Part shown: positions 17,369-26,631 of the stretch, piece after piece
How the letters are laid out: each line of letters begins with the position of its first letter
Numbering within the stretch: the stretch's first letter is position 1
Assembly (NCBI RefSeq): GCF_022229005.1
Contig: NZ_JAKKFD010000066.1
Coordinates: forward strand, 62,001 to 126,000
DNA: 64,000 nt
Direction: 5' to 3'
From: Micromonospora trifolii
GTDB lineage: Bacteria; Actinomycetota; Actinomycetes; Mycobacteriales; Micromonosporaceae
Translations under genes and position numbers: made by a program
Notes under the pieces: generated by a model
The model's input: only the letters and a program-made list of their open reading frames with translations
What the model was told of the DNA's origin: nothing
Databases searched by the model: none

Positions 17369-18685
17369 ATGGCCGACGATCGCCCACCCGCCGACCGCGA
17401 TCAGTCGCGGTTCGATGAGACCGCCGAGCGGACGGTCCGGCGGGTGCGGCACCGTGGTGGGCAGGCCAGCCGGATCCGGGCCCGGCAGTGGGAGGTCACC
17501 CTGGTGATCTCCATCCAGGCCGGGCTGGCCGCGGCGATCGCCGCCCTGCTCGCCAAGAACCTGCTCGGCCCCGGATCGCACGTCTTCGCGCCCGCCGCCG
17601 CCGTCGGTACGATCGCCACCGCCATCGGGCAGCGGGCCCGCCGGACCTTCGAGCTGTTGGGCGGCGTGGCCCTGGGCATCATCATCGGGGACACGCTGCG
17701 GTTCCTGCTCGGCTCGGGCCCGTGGCAGACCGGCGTGGTGGTCGCGCTGGCCATCGCCGCCGCGTTGCTGGTGGCCGGCAAGGGTGGTCCGCTTGTCGGT
17801 CAGGCGGGCGGTACCGCCGTGCTGATCGCCACGCTGGCCCCGATGGAGCGTGGCCTGGAGGTGCCCCGGATCTTCGACGCGCTCGTCGGCGGGGCGGTCG
17901 GCCTGGTGGTGGTAGCGCTCCTGTTGCCGATCAACCCGATGCGGGTGCTGGACCGCGCCGCGACACCGATCTTCGCGATCCTCTGCGAGCAACTCGCCGA
18001 GCTGGCGCGAGCGCTGCGCGAGCGCGACGGCGCCGGAACCATGGGCGTCCTGGAGCGGCTCCGCAGCACCGAGGACGACCTGGGCCGTCTGCACGACGCG
18101 CTCAGCGGCGCCGAGGAGGTGGTGACGATCGCCCCGGTGCGCTGGCACCGCCGGCAGCAGTACCACCGTTACGCGCGCAGCGCGGGTCACCTGGAACGGT
18201 TGCTGCTGGACAGCCGTGCCATGGCCCGGTGGTCGAGCACGGCGTTGCAGTACGACGAGCCGATCCCGCCGGAGCTGCCGGACGCGATGGGCCGGTTGGG
18301 TCATGCGGTGGCGGAGATGCGGGTGGAGTGCAAGGTCGGTGACGACCCCCGGCGCACCCGTCGGTTGGTCGAGCAGTGCGCCGAGTTGGCCGGGCGGGCC
18401 GCCGCGACCGGGGTCAAGTCGTTCGGCGAGTCCCTCGTCACCGGACTGCGTACCGCGGCCAGCGACCTGCTCCGGGCCGCCGGCTCCGAACCGGACGACG
18501 CGAACCGGATCGTGCGCCGGGCGGCCGGTGTCGGCGAGCGGGAGATCCACCCGCCGGTCCGGCGACAACTGCACCGGTCCCGACCGACGCGGGCCGCCCG
18601 AGCCCGGCGACGCGCCCACCTCGCCGCCCGGGCCCGTAACGACGGTCGGGCCGGCCTCCCCGCACGGGAGAGGCCGGCCCGGTGA
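17369..18685 (+). CDS. FUSC-like / aromatic acid exporter-type membrane protein
   Basis: A 438-residue protein with a helical membrane bundle in residues 45-190 (for example VTLVISIQAGLAAAIAALLA, LLGGVALGIIIGDTL, GGAVGLVVVALLLPINP) followed by a long soluble helical part, the layout of FUSC/YgaE-type exporters. FUSC proteins pump aromatic acids or related compounds; the substrate here is unknown. The ATG follows a weak GGGG site; the gene is divergent from the hemerythrin gene across 171 bp containing G/T-rich low-complexity repeats. The last 60 residues are Arg-rich, and the stop lies inside the terminator hairpin region. Confidence 0.8.
   Translation: MADDRPPADRDQSRFDETAERTVRRVRHRGGQASRIRARQWEVTLVISIQAGLAAAIAALLAKNLLGPGSHVFAPAAAVGTIATAIGQRARRTFELLGGVALGIIIGDTLRFLLGSGPWQTGVVVALAIAAALLVAGKGGPLVGQAGGTAVLIATLAPMERGLEVPRIFDALVGGAVGLVVVALLLPINPMRVLDRAATPIFAILCEQLAELARALRERDGAGTMGVLERLRSTEDDLGRLHDALSGAEEVVTIAPVRWHRRQQYHRYARSAGHLERLLLDSRAMARWSSTALQYDEPIPPELPDAMGRLGHAVAEMRVECKVGDDPRRTRRLVEQCAELAGRAAATGVKSFGESLVTGLRTAASDLLRAAGSEPDDANRIVRRAAGVGEREIHPPVRRQLHRSRPTRAARARRRAHLAARARNDGRAGLPARERPAR
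18648..18680. terminator. Hairpin at the end of the FUSC-like gene
   Basis: An 11-bp perfect stem GGGCCGGCCTC with GAGGCCGGCCC, ending 5 bp before the FUSC-like stop. The convergent C39 peptidase gene ends at 18696, so the hairpin can serve both. Confidence 0.65.
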
Positions 18686-18695
18686 ACCGTTCGGA

Positions 18696-19340
18696 TCAGG
18701 AGGAGTAGCCGCGCTCGGCGATCCAGTTGGCGACCTTCGGCAGGCTCATCCAGTACTCGCCCAACGCCGGGTCGGCCGGGTCGGCGACCCGGATCGTGTC
18801 ACCACCGTCGCGATAGCCGACGAGGGTCAGGTAGTGCCCGCCCTCGTACGAGTGTGGGTTGCCGTCGGTGTCGACTGTCGTGCCCTTGATGTTGGCCACC
18901 ACCGGACGGCCGGCGTCCACAGCGGTCAGCACGTCACGGCGCAACTGCTCGACCTGGTCGGGACGGGCCACCGAATCACTGATCTCGGTGGTCCGGTACT
19001 TGCCGCCGGTCAGCTCGTTGAGCACCCGCGTGGTGTCCAGGGCCGAGGGGGTACCCGCCTCGGTGGTGCCGAGCAGTCGGGCCACCTCGTCCTGGGAGAG
19101 CGCCTTGCCCTGGGCGGACAACGCGATCCGGGTCGCGGCCGGGCCGCAGTAGTAGAAGTTCGGCTGGGCTTGGTAGTCGATGCCGAGGATCCGCTCGGCG
19201 TGCCTGTCGTTCTGGCTCGACGAGGCCGGAGCGGCAGGCGTCGGGGCGGCCTGCGCGGCCACCGCCGGGCCGAGGGCGCAGCCGCCGGCGACGAGCAGGC
19301 CGACGACGGAAAGACCGCTCTTCTGGACGATCGGGTTCAT
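18696..19340 (-). CDS. Secreted C39-family cysteine peptidase
   Basis: A 214-residue protein with a Sec signal peptide (residues 1-32, GLLVAGGCALGPAVAAQAAP) and a papain-like C39 domain. Cys65 in NFYYCGPAATRIAL is the nucleophile, His169 in YEGGHYLTLVGY the base and the Asp in IRVADPADP completes the triad. The ATG follows a GGAG site; an extension of 26 residues upstream would destroy the signal peptide. No bacteriocin transporter adjoins it, so it is a free secreted peptidase and not the domain of a peptide exporter. The target is unknown. Confidence 0.88.
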   Translation of the reverse strand: MNPIVQKSGLSVVGLLVAGGCALGPAVAAQAAPTPAAPASSSQNDRHAERILGIDYQAQPNFYYCGPAATRIALSAQGKALSQDEVARLLGTTEAGTPSALDTTRVLNELTGGKYRTTEISDSVARPDQVEQLRRDVLTAVDAGRPVVANIKGTTVDTDGNPHSYEGGHYLTLVGYRDGGDTIRVADPADPALGEYWMSLPKVANWIAERGYSS

Positions 19341-19564
19341 GGTCGAGTCTCCGTTCGGGGGTTGGCGCCTCCGGCCAGCGGAGGGCGGCAGCACCGGGAA
19401 TGGCGCTCGGCGCAACACGGGGGCCGACCATCGGTGGTCTCGGCCCTGGGCGTACCGAGGGCGTAACCGCTCTGCTCCACGGAGAATTCCGCCGGCTGCG
19501 GGCGCCGGAGTCGCGCAGCATCCCGGCTCCGACCCGAACCGGTCATCGGGGACGAACGGTCAGC
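19341..19564. other. Gap between C39 peptidase and PPOX gene
   Basis: Both flanking genes lie on the minus strand, so this holds the promoter and leader of the peptidase gene. I see no recognisable regulatory RNA or strong palindrome. Confidence 0.4.
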
Positions 19565-19972
19565 TCAGAGGCTGCCCATCAGCCTGGTCACGGTGATTTC
19601 AAGGACCACCCGCTCCGGATTCGGGCGCGGTGTCCGATACCGCTCGGCGTACCGCCGCTCCGCCTCCGCCACGGCGGCCGGATCCGACCGCAGCACCGCG
19701 CGACCCTCGATGGTCAACCAGCGGCGGCCATCCACGTGACACACCGCCACCGCCGCGCCCGCCGCGCCGGCCGCCGCCACCTGACGGGCCTTGCGGGAGG
19801 CGCCGGAGGTGATGACCCGGGCCAGTCCGGCCGCCGGGTCGAGAGTCACACCGACCGGTACGACGTGCGGAGTGCCGTCCGCCCGCAGTGTGGTCAGCGT
19901 CGCCAGGTGTCGTTCGGCGCAGAAGGCGACAACCCGCTCATCGTGCACGTCCAACCGATGATCGCCCGCCAT
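19565..19972 (-). CDS. PPOX-class flavin/F420-dependent oxidoreductase
   Basis: A 135-residue split-barrel protein of the pyridoxamine-phosphate-oxidase-like superfamily. FCAERHLATLTTLRADGTPHVVPVGVTLD is broken here into the typical opening strands, and SRKARQVAAAG matches the cofactor-binding loop of actinobacterial F420-dependent members. It would reduce a small substrate with F420H2 or FMNH2; which one is not decidable by eye. It is 31 bp from the next upstream gene and may share a transcript with it. Confidence 0.85.
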   Translation of the reverse strand: MAGDHRLDVHDERVVAFCAERHLATLTTLRADGTPHVVPVGVTLDPAAGLARVITSGASRKARQVAAAGAAGAAVAVCHVDGRRWLTIEGRAVLRSDPAAVAEAERRYAERYRTPRPNPERVVLEITVTRLMGSL

Positions 19973-20003
19973 GCCCGTCCCCTGTCCGCCGATCCGACCT
20001 CGA

Positions 20004-20345
20004 TCATGGCACGCGGCGGCGCACCTGGCCCCGATCCGGCGGGGCGTCCGGCTGACCGGGCAACTGGCGACCCGCCGCCCGACGTTGGTGCACCAGCCGG
20101 GTCAGGTAGATCAGGGCGGCGGCCAGGACACCCATGTCGTCCAGGTAGATCGGGTCCGGCAGCACGTCGACCGGGAAGATCGTGTAGATCAGCGCCCCGT
20201 AGAAGGCGACCTTGCCGCCCGCGCCGAGCCCGGTCAGCATCCGCCGGGTACGCACCACCCGCACCGCCAGCACCACGGCACCGACGAGTGTGGCGAGCGC
20301 CAGGATGCTGGCGATCACCACGAGGACCCACGCCTGTCGGGACAT
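20004..20345 (-). CDS. YkvA (DUF1232) family membrane protein
   Basis: A 113-residue protein with an N-terminal membrane helix (residues 5-28) and the YkvA core GKVAFYGALIYTIFPVDVLPD followed by IYLDDMGVLAAALIYL, the short hydrophobic PxDxxPD-type signature of DUF1232. No biochemical role is known for the family. The extra N-terminal helix is common in actinobacterial members. The tail is polar and Arg-rich. Confidence 0.88.
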   Translation of the reverse strand: MSRQAWVLVVIASILALATLVGAVVLAVRVVRTRRMLTGLGAGGKVAFYGALIYTIFPVDVLPDPIYLDDMGVLAAALIYLTRLVHQRRAAGRQLPGQPDAPPDRGQVRRRVP

Positions 20346-20378
20346 GCCGTCACGCTAGCCCACCCGAGCCCGCGCGGC

Positions 20379-21197
20379 TCAGAACGCGGGCACCGTCGCA
20401 CGGCCGCGCGCGGCCACCTTGTTCTCCCGGGTCTGCTCGACGTTCTCCCGGGTCTGCGCGCCCACCGCTCGGCCAACCTCACTCAGCGGCAGCACCGACG
20501 CCGACTCGACGACCCGTCGTCCGGTCGCGGCGTACGCCTCCTCGCGCAGACTGCGAGCCGCGGCCACCGCCAACTCCGCCGCCCGCCACGCGGCCTGCTC
20601 CCGCTCGCGGGCTGCGGCGTGCCGGGCCGCCAGGTTGTCCCGGATCGCCCGCTGGAGCACCAACTCCTGCTCGACCGGGTGCAGTCGCGGATCCCAGCCG
20701 TCGCGGTGTCCGAAGACGTCGCTGAGCTGCTCCACCGACAGCTCCCGCCGCCAGTACGCGTCCAGCGCCGCCCGGTGCAGGTAGCGCTCGCGGTCCGCGT
20801 ACTCGGCGGGGGTCCGTGCGGTGTGCGGCAGCGGCATCGCGGCCGCCGCGTCGAGCCGTCGTACGCCAGCCTCGGCCCCCTCGTACGCCTGCCAGGCCAC
20901 CTCGACCGCCTCCTGCGCGGCCTCCCACTCCGCCCGGCGGCGCCGCACTGTTGTGGTCGCCCGCTCCGCGGCCACAGCGACCTCCTGCGCGTAGCGGCTC
21001 TGCTCCCGCTCCTCCTGCGCCTGCTCGAGTTGGCTCGGCATGGCGGCGCGGCGGATCCGGGCGCCCGGGTCGAAGCGGAGCCGGCCGGGCCGCAGCAGCA
21101 GAGCGGAGACGGAGACGGCGACCACCCCGAGCAGGCTCAGCCAGATGACGGCGGCCCGGGAGAGGTCTGGCAGTACGGCGGAGAGGATGGTTTGCAT
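20379..21197 (-). CDS. Membrane-anchored coiled-coil protein, function unknown
   Basis: A 272-residue protein with one N-terminal membrane helix (about residues 14-34, AAVIWLSLLGVVAVSVSALL) and a long charged helical body rich in Ala/Glu/Arg (QLEQAQEEREQSRYAQEVAV and similar), which should form coiled coil. I chose the ATG giving MQTILSAVLPD because a GAGGTG site precedes it by 6 bp; a GTG-type start 20 residues earlier is possible. I recognise no catalytic motif. No operon partner is evident; 33 bp separate it from the YkvA gene. Confidence 0.65.
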   Translation of the reverse strand: MQTILSAVLPDLSRAAVIWLSLLGVVAVSVSALLLRPGRLRFDPGARIRRAAMPSQLEQAQEEREQSRYAQEVAVAAERATTTVRRRRAEWEAAQEAVEVAWQAYEGAEAGVRRLDAAAAMPLPHTARTPAEYADRERYLHRAALDAYWRRELSVEQLSDVFGHRDGWDPRLHPVEQELVLQRAIRDNLAARHAAAREREQAAWRAAELAVAAARSLREEAYAATGRRVVESASVLPLSEVGRAVGAQTRENVEQTRENKVAARGRATVPAF

Positions 21198-21355
21198 GAT
21201 CAGCACCTCGCGGTCGAAGGCGGGTATCGACGGGCGGCAGGGAAGGCGTTGCAGCACCGGTCGGCCCGGTGGCGGGGTCGTCCCGGCGACGGCGAACTCA
21301 GGTGCCGTGCGGGAGGATCAGCCGGGAGCGGGCCTCGGGGAGCGCCGGGCCGGGC

Positions 21356-21715
21356 TCAGCGGGCGGGCGGGCCGCGTCGCGCAGGAGTGCCACGGCCGGG
21401 ATCGATGGCCGGGATGTGCACCGGGCCCGACGCGGCCGGACCGGTAGCCGTGGCGGTGTCGAGCGTGCCCGCCGGCGGGGTCTCAGCGGGCTGGCCGGCC
21501 CGCTCGTTGGCCGGACCGGCGTCGGGGCGGACACTTGCCACCCGGCTGCTCACGGCACTGGGCTGCAGATGCGTGGAGGCGGGCGGCGGGGTCGCTGCGA
21601 GAGCGGCGCCGAGGCCGACCGCGAGCACCAGCGCGGTGACCGCCAGGCGGGTCAGGTCCCGCAGTGACCGCAGCACAGCCCACCTTGCTGGGCGGACAGA
21701 CGCTGCGGACGACAC
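21356..21715 (-). CDS. Possible small exported protein, unknown
   Basis: A 119-residue frame with an Arg-rich start, a hydrophobic stretch at about 22-41 (LTRLAVTALVLAVGLGAALA) that could be a signal peptide or anchor, and a Pro/Ala/Thr-rich low-complexity remainder. The GTG start has only a weak purine site. It resembles exported disordered proteins but matches no family I know. Opposite-strand frames exist and look worse. It may be a chance frame. Confidence 0.45.
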   Translation of the reverse strand: MSSAASVRPARWAVLRSLRDLTRLAVTALVLAVGLGAALAATPPPASTHLQPSAVSSRVASVRPDAGPANERAGQPAETPPAGTLDTATATGPAASGPVHIPAIDPGRGTPARRGPPAR

Positions 21716-21831
21716 CCGACCAACCTATCGCCCGCCCTGGCCCAGCGCAGCACGGCGATGGACCGCGCGGGCGTGACCGCTACCACCATGCGCACTGTGG
21801 ACGCCGTTGATCGCGGCCTGGAAACGGCGGA

Positions 21832-21862
21832 GCCCCCGACCGGATCGGGTCCGATCGGGGGC
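21832..21862 (-). terminator. Hairpin after the PPE-like gene
   Basis: A 13-bp stem with one mismatch (GCCCCCGACCGGA with TCCGATCGGGGGC) and a 5-nt loop, 60 bp past the stop of the minus-strand type VII gene. It marks the left border of the secretion locus. Confidence 0.65.
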
Positions 21863-21921
21863 ACCGCTCGCTGTCTTGGTGGCACCGCCGGTGGTGCGCG
21901 CGTGCAGGCGTTGGGCGGTGG

Positions 21922-23217
21922 TCAGTCGCCGCTGCCGAGCACCGGGGGTGCGGGCTTCTCGTCGCCCTGCCACACCATCTCGTCCTCGGTCAACCAGGTC
22001 AGCCGCTCGTCGGTGTCGTCGTCCTGGGCTGCACCGCGCCCGCCGAGCACACCGGGACGGCCGCCGCCGGACCCCGGCCGGGCGTTGCCACCGGTCATGG
22101 CAGGGCGTCCGCCGCTCCCACCGCGCTGGCCGTCGATGCTGCGCCCGACCCCGTTGGCGGCGCGATTCTCCGCCGGGGGCGCACCACCGCCGGTCGGTCG
22201 AGCCGAGGTGGGGGGCGCGTTGCCCGAGCCCGCGAGCGCGCCGCTGCGCAACACCCCGCCGGCCGGTGCCCCGCCCTGTGCTCCGTAGAGCAGGCCGGGA
22301 CCGGTGCTCGACGCAGCGGGCCCGCCGGCCGGCCCGGACAGCCCGGCCAGCCCGGCGGCACCCCCGCCGAGCAGAGCGCCGCCGACCAGTGGGTCCGCTC
22401 CGGCGAGGGAGGTGCCGCTGCCAACGAGGCCGCTGCCAGCGCCGATCGGAGCGGTGCCGACAGCCGGGCTGCCACCGGTGCCCGAGCCGACCTCGCCCGG
22501 AGTCGAACCGTCGCCCGGCAGTTGGGCGACGCGGTCCGGCGACGAGATGGTCGCGTCGCCGGTGCGCGCGGTGTCAGCGCCGGTGTTGGGACCGCCGGAC
22601 ACCCTGGCGATGGCCGAGACGCTCTGTGGCGTCGTCGGATCCTTGCGGGCGGTGGTCGGAGTATCCGGGTCGGGCGGGGGCGGTTCGACCACCCGGTCGT
22701 AGGCGGAGATCTCGTAACTGTTGGCCAGGCCGGCCACCAGGTTCACCATCCGCTGGTGGGCCTTCTCCTGCTCGGCCTTGTCCTGCTGGTGACCCGCGAT
22801 GCCCCCGACGATCAGACCGGTCAGACCGAAGGTGGCGCCACCCTTGATCGCACCGCCGATCGCCTTGTCGTTGTCGTCGGTCTCCTCAGGGCTCTCGGCC
22901 TGCTTGTGGGCGGCGCGCAGATGGTCGGCCATCATGGTCAACCCCTGCTTGATGCCGGCCATCCCCTCACCCAACGCGTCGGTGTGAGCGACGATGAAGC
23001 TGAGTCGCCGGTGAAACTCCCGACCCGCCGAACCCGTCCACGTGTTGCTGAGCTTGTCGAGGTCGCCGCTCAGCTCCCGGCCGAGGCCGTCGAGGATGCC
23101 CTTGAGCTCGGCCCACTGGGTGGCCACGCCGTCGATCTGCTCCGGCTTGCCCGCCATCAGGCCGTCGTACAGCTGCTGGTGGCTGTTGCCCTGGTAGCGC
23201 TGGGTGTATTCAGACAC
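21922..23217 (-). CDS. Type VII secretion PPE-like protein with WXG-fold N-terminus
   Basis: A 431-residue protein. Residues 1-110 are helical with an NTWTGSAGREF motif, the WxG-type turn of the WXG100/PPE superfamily. A hydrophobic Gly-rich patch (AIGGAIKGGATFGLTGLIVGG is one run, residues about 120-142) follows, then a long Gly/Ala/Pro/Ser-rich disordered region to about 400 and a conserved-looking acidic end, TWLTEDEMVWQGDE. GTG start after AAGGAGGACGGGC; its start overlaps the stop of the EspC-like gene by 8 bp. It is probably a secreted substrate or a cell-surface part of the ESX system. Confidence 0.8.
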   Translation of the reverse strand: MSEYTQRYQGNSHQQLYDGLMAGKPEQIDGVATQWAELKGILDGLGRELSGDLDKLSNTWTGSAGREFHRRLSFIVAHTDALGEGMAGIKQGLTMMADHLRAAHKQAESPEETDDNDKAIGGAIKGGATFGLTGLIVGGIAGHQQDKAEQEKAHQRMVNLVAGLANSYEISAYDRVVEPPPPDPDTPTTARKDPTTPQSVSAIARVSGGPNTGADTARTGDATISSPDRVAQLPGDGSTPGEVGSGTGGSPAVGTAPIGAGSGLVGSGTSLAGADPLVGGALLGGGAAGLAGLSGPAGGPAASSTGPGLLYGAQGGAPAGGVLRSGALAGSGNAPPTSARPTGGGAPPAENRAANGVGRSIDGQRGGSGGRPAMTGGNARPGSGGGRPGVLGGRGAAQDDDTDERLTWLTEDEMVWQGDEKPAPPVLGSGD

Positions 23218-23578
23218 GCCCGTCCTCCTTCGGCTGCAACACGCGGTCGACAGGCGTCAGCGCGGCGGTGACGTCGTCGGCGTTGGCCGCGTTACGCGCC
23301 TCGGCGGTGCGGTAGTTGCTCAGGATCGTGCTGGTGGCCTGCTGTGCCGCCAACACCGCCTGCCGGATCCGTTCGGCCTGGTCGACATAGGACTGGTGCA
23401 CCTCGCTGTAGCGACGCGCCTTGTCGGTGGCGTCGAAGAACGAGCCCAGGGCCGGAGGACGGCACTGCATCTCGGTGTTGAGCTTGCGCAGCACCGACTC
23501 GGCCTGGCTCAACCGCGACGCCAGGTGCTCGTGGAAGTCCTCAAGGGACAACAGGTCGACTTCCGTACGCCCGGCCAT
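23210..23578 (-). CDS. Small helical ESX-associated protein (EspC/PE-like)
   Basis: A 122-residue, almost fully helical protein without membrane segment, starting MAGRTEVDLLSLEDFHEHLA. Two long helices separated by a Pro-containing turn (CRPPALGSFFD) resemble the EspC/PE-type partner of PPE proteins. I chose the ATG after GGGGA; another ATG 14 codons earlier (MSLTVVNQN) is possible. Overlap with the PPE-like gene points to a co-translated, probably heterodimeric pair. I see no clear YxxxD/E secretion tail, which is notable for this class. Confidence 0.72.
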   Translation of the reverse strand: MAGRTEVDLLSLEDFHEHLASRLSQAESVLRKLNTEMQCRPPALGSFFDATDKARRYSEVHQSYVDQAERIRQAVLAAQQATSTILSNYRTAEARNAANADDVTAALTPVDRVLQPKEDGRV

Positions 23579-23666
23579 GGCAACATCCCCGTCGTTCTGG
23601 TTGACAACCGTCAGCGACATCCAGGTTAGTCCACCAGTGCGACTCCGGGCGACCCGTCGAAGCTGC

Positions 23667-25259
23667 TCAGCCGTCGGCGCCTGTCGATTCCGTTGAGCCC
23701 CCGCCGGTCCCGCCGCTCGACGGGGTGCCACTGGCCGGACTCGACGGTGTCGACCCCGACGGTGGCGCGGCGGACGGCGTGCCCGAGGGCGGCGCCGCGG
23801 ATGGTGAGCCCGACCTCGGCGCGGCCGACGGTGATGCGGCCGGTGCCGGCCCGTCGGAAGCGAAGACGGCGAACGCGTCCTCGCGGTCCAGGGTCGGCCC
23901 GGTCGGGATCAGTGCGAGCAGGGAACCGGGCACCGCCAGCGGGGTGATCCCGCCGTAGCCGAGCACGTCCAGGGTCGCCGCCGAGCCGAGCGGATACCGG
24001 ATGCCCTGCGGGCTGATCAGGTAGATCGTCGACCCGGCGGCACCGGACCCGCTGGTCCCGGCACCGGGCGAGGCCTGCGCGATGACACCCTTGCCGCCGG
24101 GCAGCAGCACCGCCTCGGCGGTGCGTACGGCATCGCGCCTGGTCTGGCGCACCGGCACCAGGCCCGGGTCGCTGTCGGTCAACTCGCTCGGCACCCGGTC
24201 GAAGACCTCCAGGGTGGTGGTCGGCGGGCCGCCCGCGCTGCCCTGACGGTACGTCGCGCACAGCGTGGTCTGACCGGGCTGGGCCGGGTAGAGGGCGGGC
24301 ATCGTCGGGGGCACCCCCGCCTCCTCGATCCGCCGCTCCTCGAATGCCTCGCTGGCCTGATTCGGGGTGATGTCGGTGATCCGACCGCCGTTGCTGACGA
24401 GCAGAAGAGCGGTGATCTCACTGATCGAGACGAGAGCGTCCCGGGTCAGCACGTAGTGCCGCCCGGCGGCCTTGAACACCGAACCGACGTTGTGGATCTG
24501 CCCGGCCACGTTGCGGCTGCTGGGCTCGCCCTCACCGGGCAGCGACGGCCGGCGCAACGGCGGCCCGGCCGGCACGGCGTTGAGCAGTTGCTGCCCGACC
24601 TGGAGTCGCTCGGTGCCGGCCATCCGCAGTGCCGTGATCGTGCGGGACGGGTCGAGTAGCTGGAGTCGAGTGTTGTTGGTGACCAGGTACCTCTGGTCGT
24701 TCACGGAGACCAGCACCGCCCGGTCGCCCAGCGGCGTGCCGCCGGGCAGGGCCCTGTCGATCACCAGCCGGGTGCTGGACCGCTGCCGGTCGACCGGGTC
24801 GGGCACGTCGCAGACCGACCAGGGCAGCCCGGTCAGCGACTTGCGGTCCGGCAGGGCGTCCGGTGCACCGACGATGCCGACGGTGACGCCGCGGGGCCGG
24901 TCCCGCAGCGAGGCCTGGGACATCGTCCGCACCTGGGCACTCGCATCGTTCACGATGAGCCGCGCCGAGGTGTAGTTGAGCGTCGGGTGCAGCTTGCCCT
25001 GGATGAACACGTACGTCGCGCCGGTCTCCCGCTCGATGACCAGGGTCTGGTCGTCCAGCGGTGCCGTGCCACCTGTCAACTGGCCGTAGGCACCCACCCC
25101 GCCGAGCACGATGGCCGCGGTGAGGACACTGCCGAAGACGGCCATGCCGAGCCGGCGCATCGGCAGGTTGGTGGTCTCCGGATCGCCCGACAGCAAGGCG
25201 GAGACGATGCGGCGGGTGACGAAGCGGTACGCCTGCACCTGATCGCGGCGGGTCCGCAT
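23667..25259 (-). CDS. eccB: Type VII secretion protein EccB
   Basis: Membrane-anchored core subunit of the ESX machine. It starts MRTRRDQVQAYRFVTRRIVSA, the hallmark of the family, with one membrane helix at about 37-60 and a large extracytoplasmic domain containing EccB repeats (CDVPDPVDRQ, LCATYRQ and similar cysteines that probably pair). After residue 460 a Ser/Pro/Gly-rich tail extends about 65 residues with PSAAPPSGTPSAAPPSG repeats, longer than in mycobacteria. It is divergent from eccE across 162 bp, so that gap should hold two promoters. Confidence 0.95.
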   Translation of the reverse strand: MRTRRDQVQAYRFVTRRIVSALLSGDPETTNLPMRRLGMAVFGSVLTAAIVLGGVGAYGQLTGGTAPLDDQTLVIERETGATYVFIQGKLHPTLNYTSARLIVNDASAQVRTMSQASLRDRPRGVTVGIVGAPDALPDRKSLTGLPWSVCDVPDPVDRQRSSTRLVIDRALPGGTPLGDRAVLVSVNDQRYLVTNNTRLQLLDPSRTITALRMAGTERLQVGQQLLNAVPAGPPLRRPSLPGEGEPSSRNVAGQIHNVGSVFKAAGRHYVLTRDALVSISEITALLLVSNGGRITDITPNQASEAFEERRIEEAGVPPTMPALYPAQPGQTTLCATYRQGSAGGPPTTTLEVFDRVPSELTDSDPGLVPVRQTRRDAVRTAEAVLLPGGKGVIAQASPGAGTSGSGAAGSTIYLISPQGIRYPLGSAATLDVLGYGGITPLAVPGSLLALIPTGPTLDREDAFAVFASDGPAPAASPSAAPRSGSPSAAPPSGTPSAAPPSGSTPSSPASGTPSSGGTGGGSTESTGADG

Positions 25260-25421
25260 GACTTACCTCCGGCGGGGTGGATCCGCGACGATCAGGGTCG
25301 GGGTGCCGTCGCGGGCTTCCCTACGATAAGGGGCCGACGGTGGTTCCTTGGGACCACCGCTCGTGGCCGGCACCGGACCGACCCGGCGCAGAGTCGTACC
25401 GTGCAGGAGGGACAGTCAGCG

Positions 25422-26609
25422 ATGACGCAGGTTCAGGCGGCACCCGCTCGAGCGGTCACGGACCCTGTCGACGTTCCGACCCGGCCGGTGCCCCCGGCCG
25501 AGCGGTCCGGCCGTGGGCGGGTCGGCCCCGTGCTGGTCGGGCAGCTCGTCGTGCTGGAGTTGTGCGTGGTCGGTGTCTGGGCCGCCACGGCCGGACCCAG
25601 CTGGGTGCTCGCCGCGGTGGGCGCGGCGGCGCTGCTGGTCGCCCTGGCGGCCTTCGCCCGGCGAGGTGGCCGCTGGTGGTTCGAGGACCTGCTGCTGCGT
25701 CGGCGGCTGCGGCGACGCGGTGAGCGGGCGTCGGCGGCACTGGCCAGCGGCACGGCGACCGACCCGAGGTTGGCTGCGCTCGCCCCTGAGCTGAGCGTCA
25801 TCGAGCTGACCGACCGAGGCACCCGGCTCGGCATCGGGCGTGACGACCAGGGCTGGTTCGCCGCCGTCGCGTTGCAGTCCGCGACCGGTGCGGCGGTCGG
25901 CTCGGTCGACGCCGCCGCTGTGGACCGCGCGCTGAGGGTGCTCACGGACTTCAGCGCCCCGGTCTCCCGGGCCCAGGTCGTCGCGCACACGTTGGTCTGG
26001 TACCCGGCACCCGGTGCGCCGCCGGCGGCGCACCGGACCGTCTGGGTGGCGGTGCGCCTCACCGTCCGGGACGCGCGGGTCGAGGCGGTGAGCCGGGGCG
26101 GCGGGCTGACCGGCGTACACCGGACGGTGGCGGCCGGGATCGGCCGGCTCGGCAAGGCGCTGACCTCGGCGGGGCTGGCCCATCGTCCGTTGGGCCGGGA
26201 GGAACTACGCGCCGCCATCGTCTCGGCCGCCGGTCTGGACCTGGTGCCCGAGGCGCCGGCGGAGAGTTGGCGTGGGTTGCGCGGCGGCGGCTGGACGCAC
26301 CGCTGCATGGCTCTGCGGGGCCGCTTCGACGCGCCGCTCGGTCCGCTCGTGGACGCGATCACCGCGACCTCGGCGCCGTCGCACACGGTGGCCGTGACCG
26401 TCTCGTCGGACGGTCGGGTGGCGGCACCGCTGCTGCGGGTCGCGGCGATGGACAACCACGTCGAGGCCCTGGTCAAGGTGGTTCGCGAGGTCGCCGGCCG
26501 GGTGGGCGCGTCCACCCGGCCGATGGACGGTCAGCATGCTCCGGGCGTCTACGCCACCGCTCCGGTCGCGTCGGCGCTGGGCGTCTCCACCGGTTCGCGG
26601 TCGCGCTGA
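25422..26609 (+). CDS. eccE: Type VII secretion protein EccE
   Basis: Peripheral membrane subunit of the ESX core complex. The 395 residues have two N-terminal helices (about 35-55 and 58-80) and a cytosolic domain with the WWFEDLLLRRRLRRRG motif after the second helix. The level of similarity between EccE families is low, so the call rests on this topology plus position beside eccB, eccD and eccC. The ATG follows CAGGAGGGACAG; a frame extending 145 codons upstream would cross the divergent promoter region and is rejected. Confidence 0.85.
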   Translation: MTQVQAAPARAVTDPVDVPTRPVPPAERSGRGRVGPVLVGQLVVLELCVVGVWAATAGPSWVLAAVGAAALLVALAAFARRGGRWWFEDLLLRRRLRRRGERASAALASGTATDPRLAALAPELSVIELTDRGTRLGIGRDDQGWFAAVALQSATGAAVGSVDAAAVDRALRVLTDFSAPVSRAQVVAHTLVWYPAPGAPPAAHRTVWVAVRLTVRDARVEAVSRGGGLTGVHRTVAAGIGRLGKALTSAGLAHRPLGREELRAAIVSAAGLDLVPEAPAESWRGLRGGGWTHRCMALRGRFDAPLGPLVDAITATSAPSHTVAVTVSSDGRVAAPLLRVAAMDNHVEALVKVVREVAGRVGASTRPMDGQHAPGVYATAPVASALGVSTGSRSR

Positions 26610-26631
26610 CCGGTGCGGCGGCGGCGCACGG

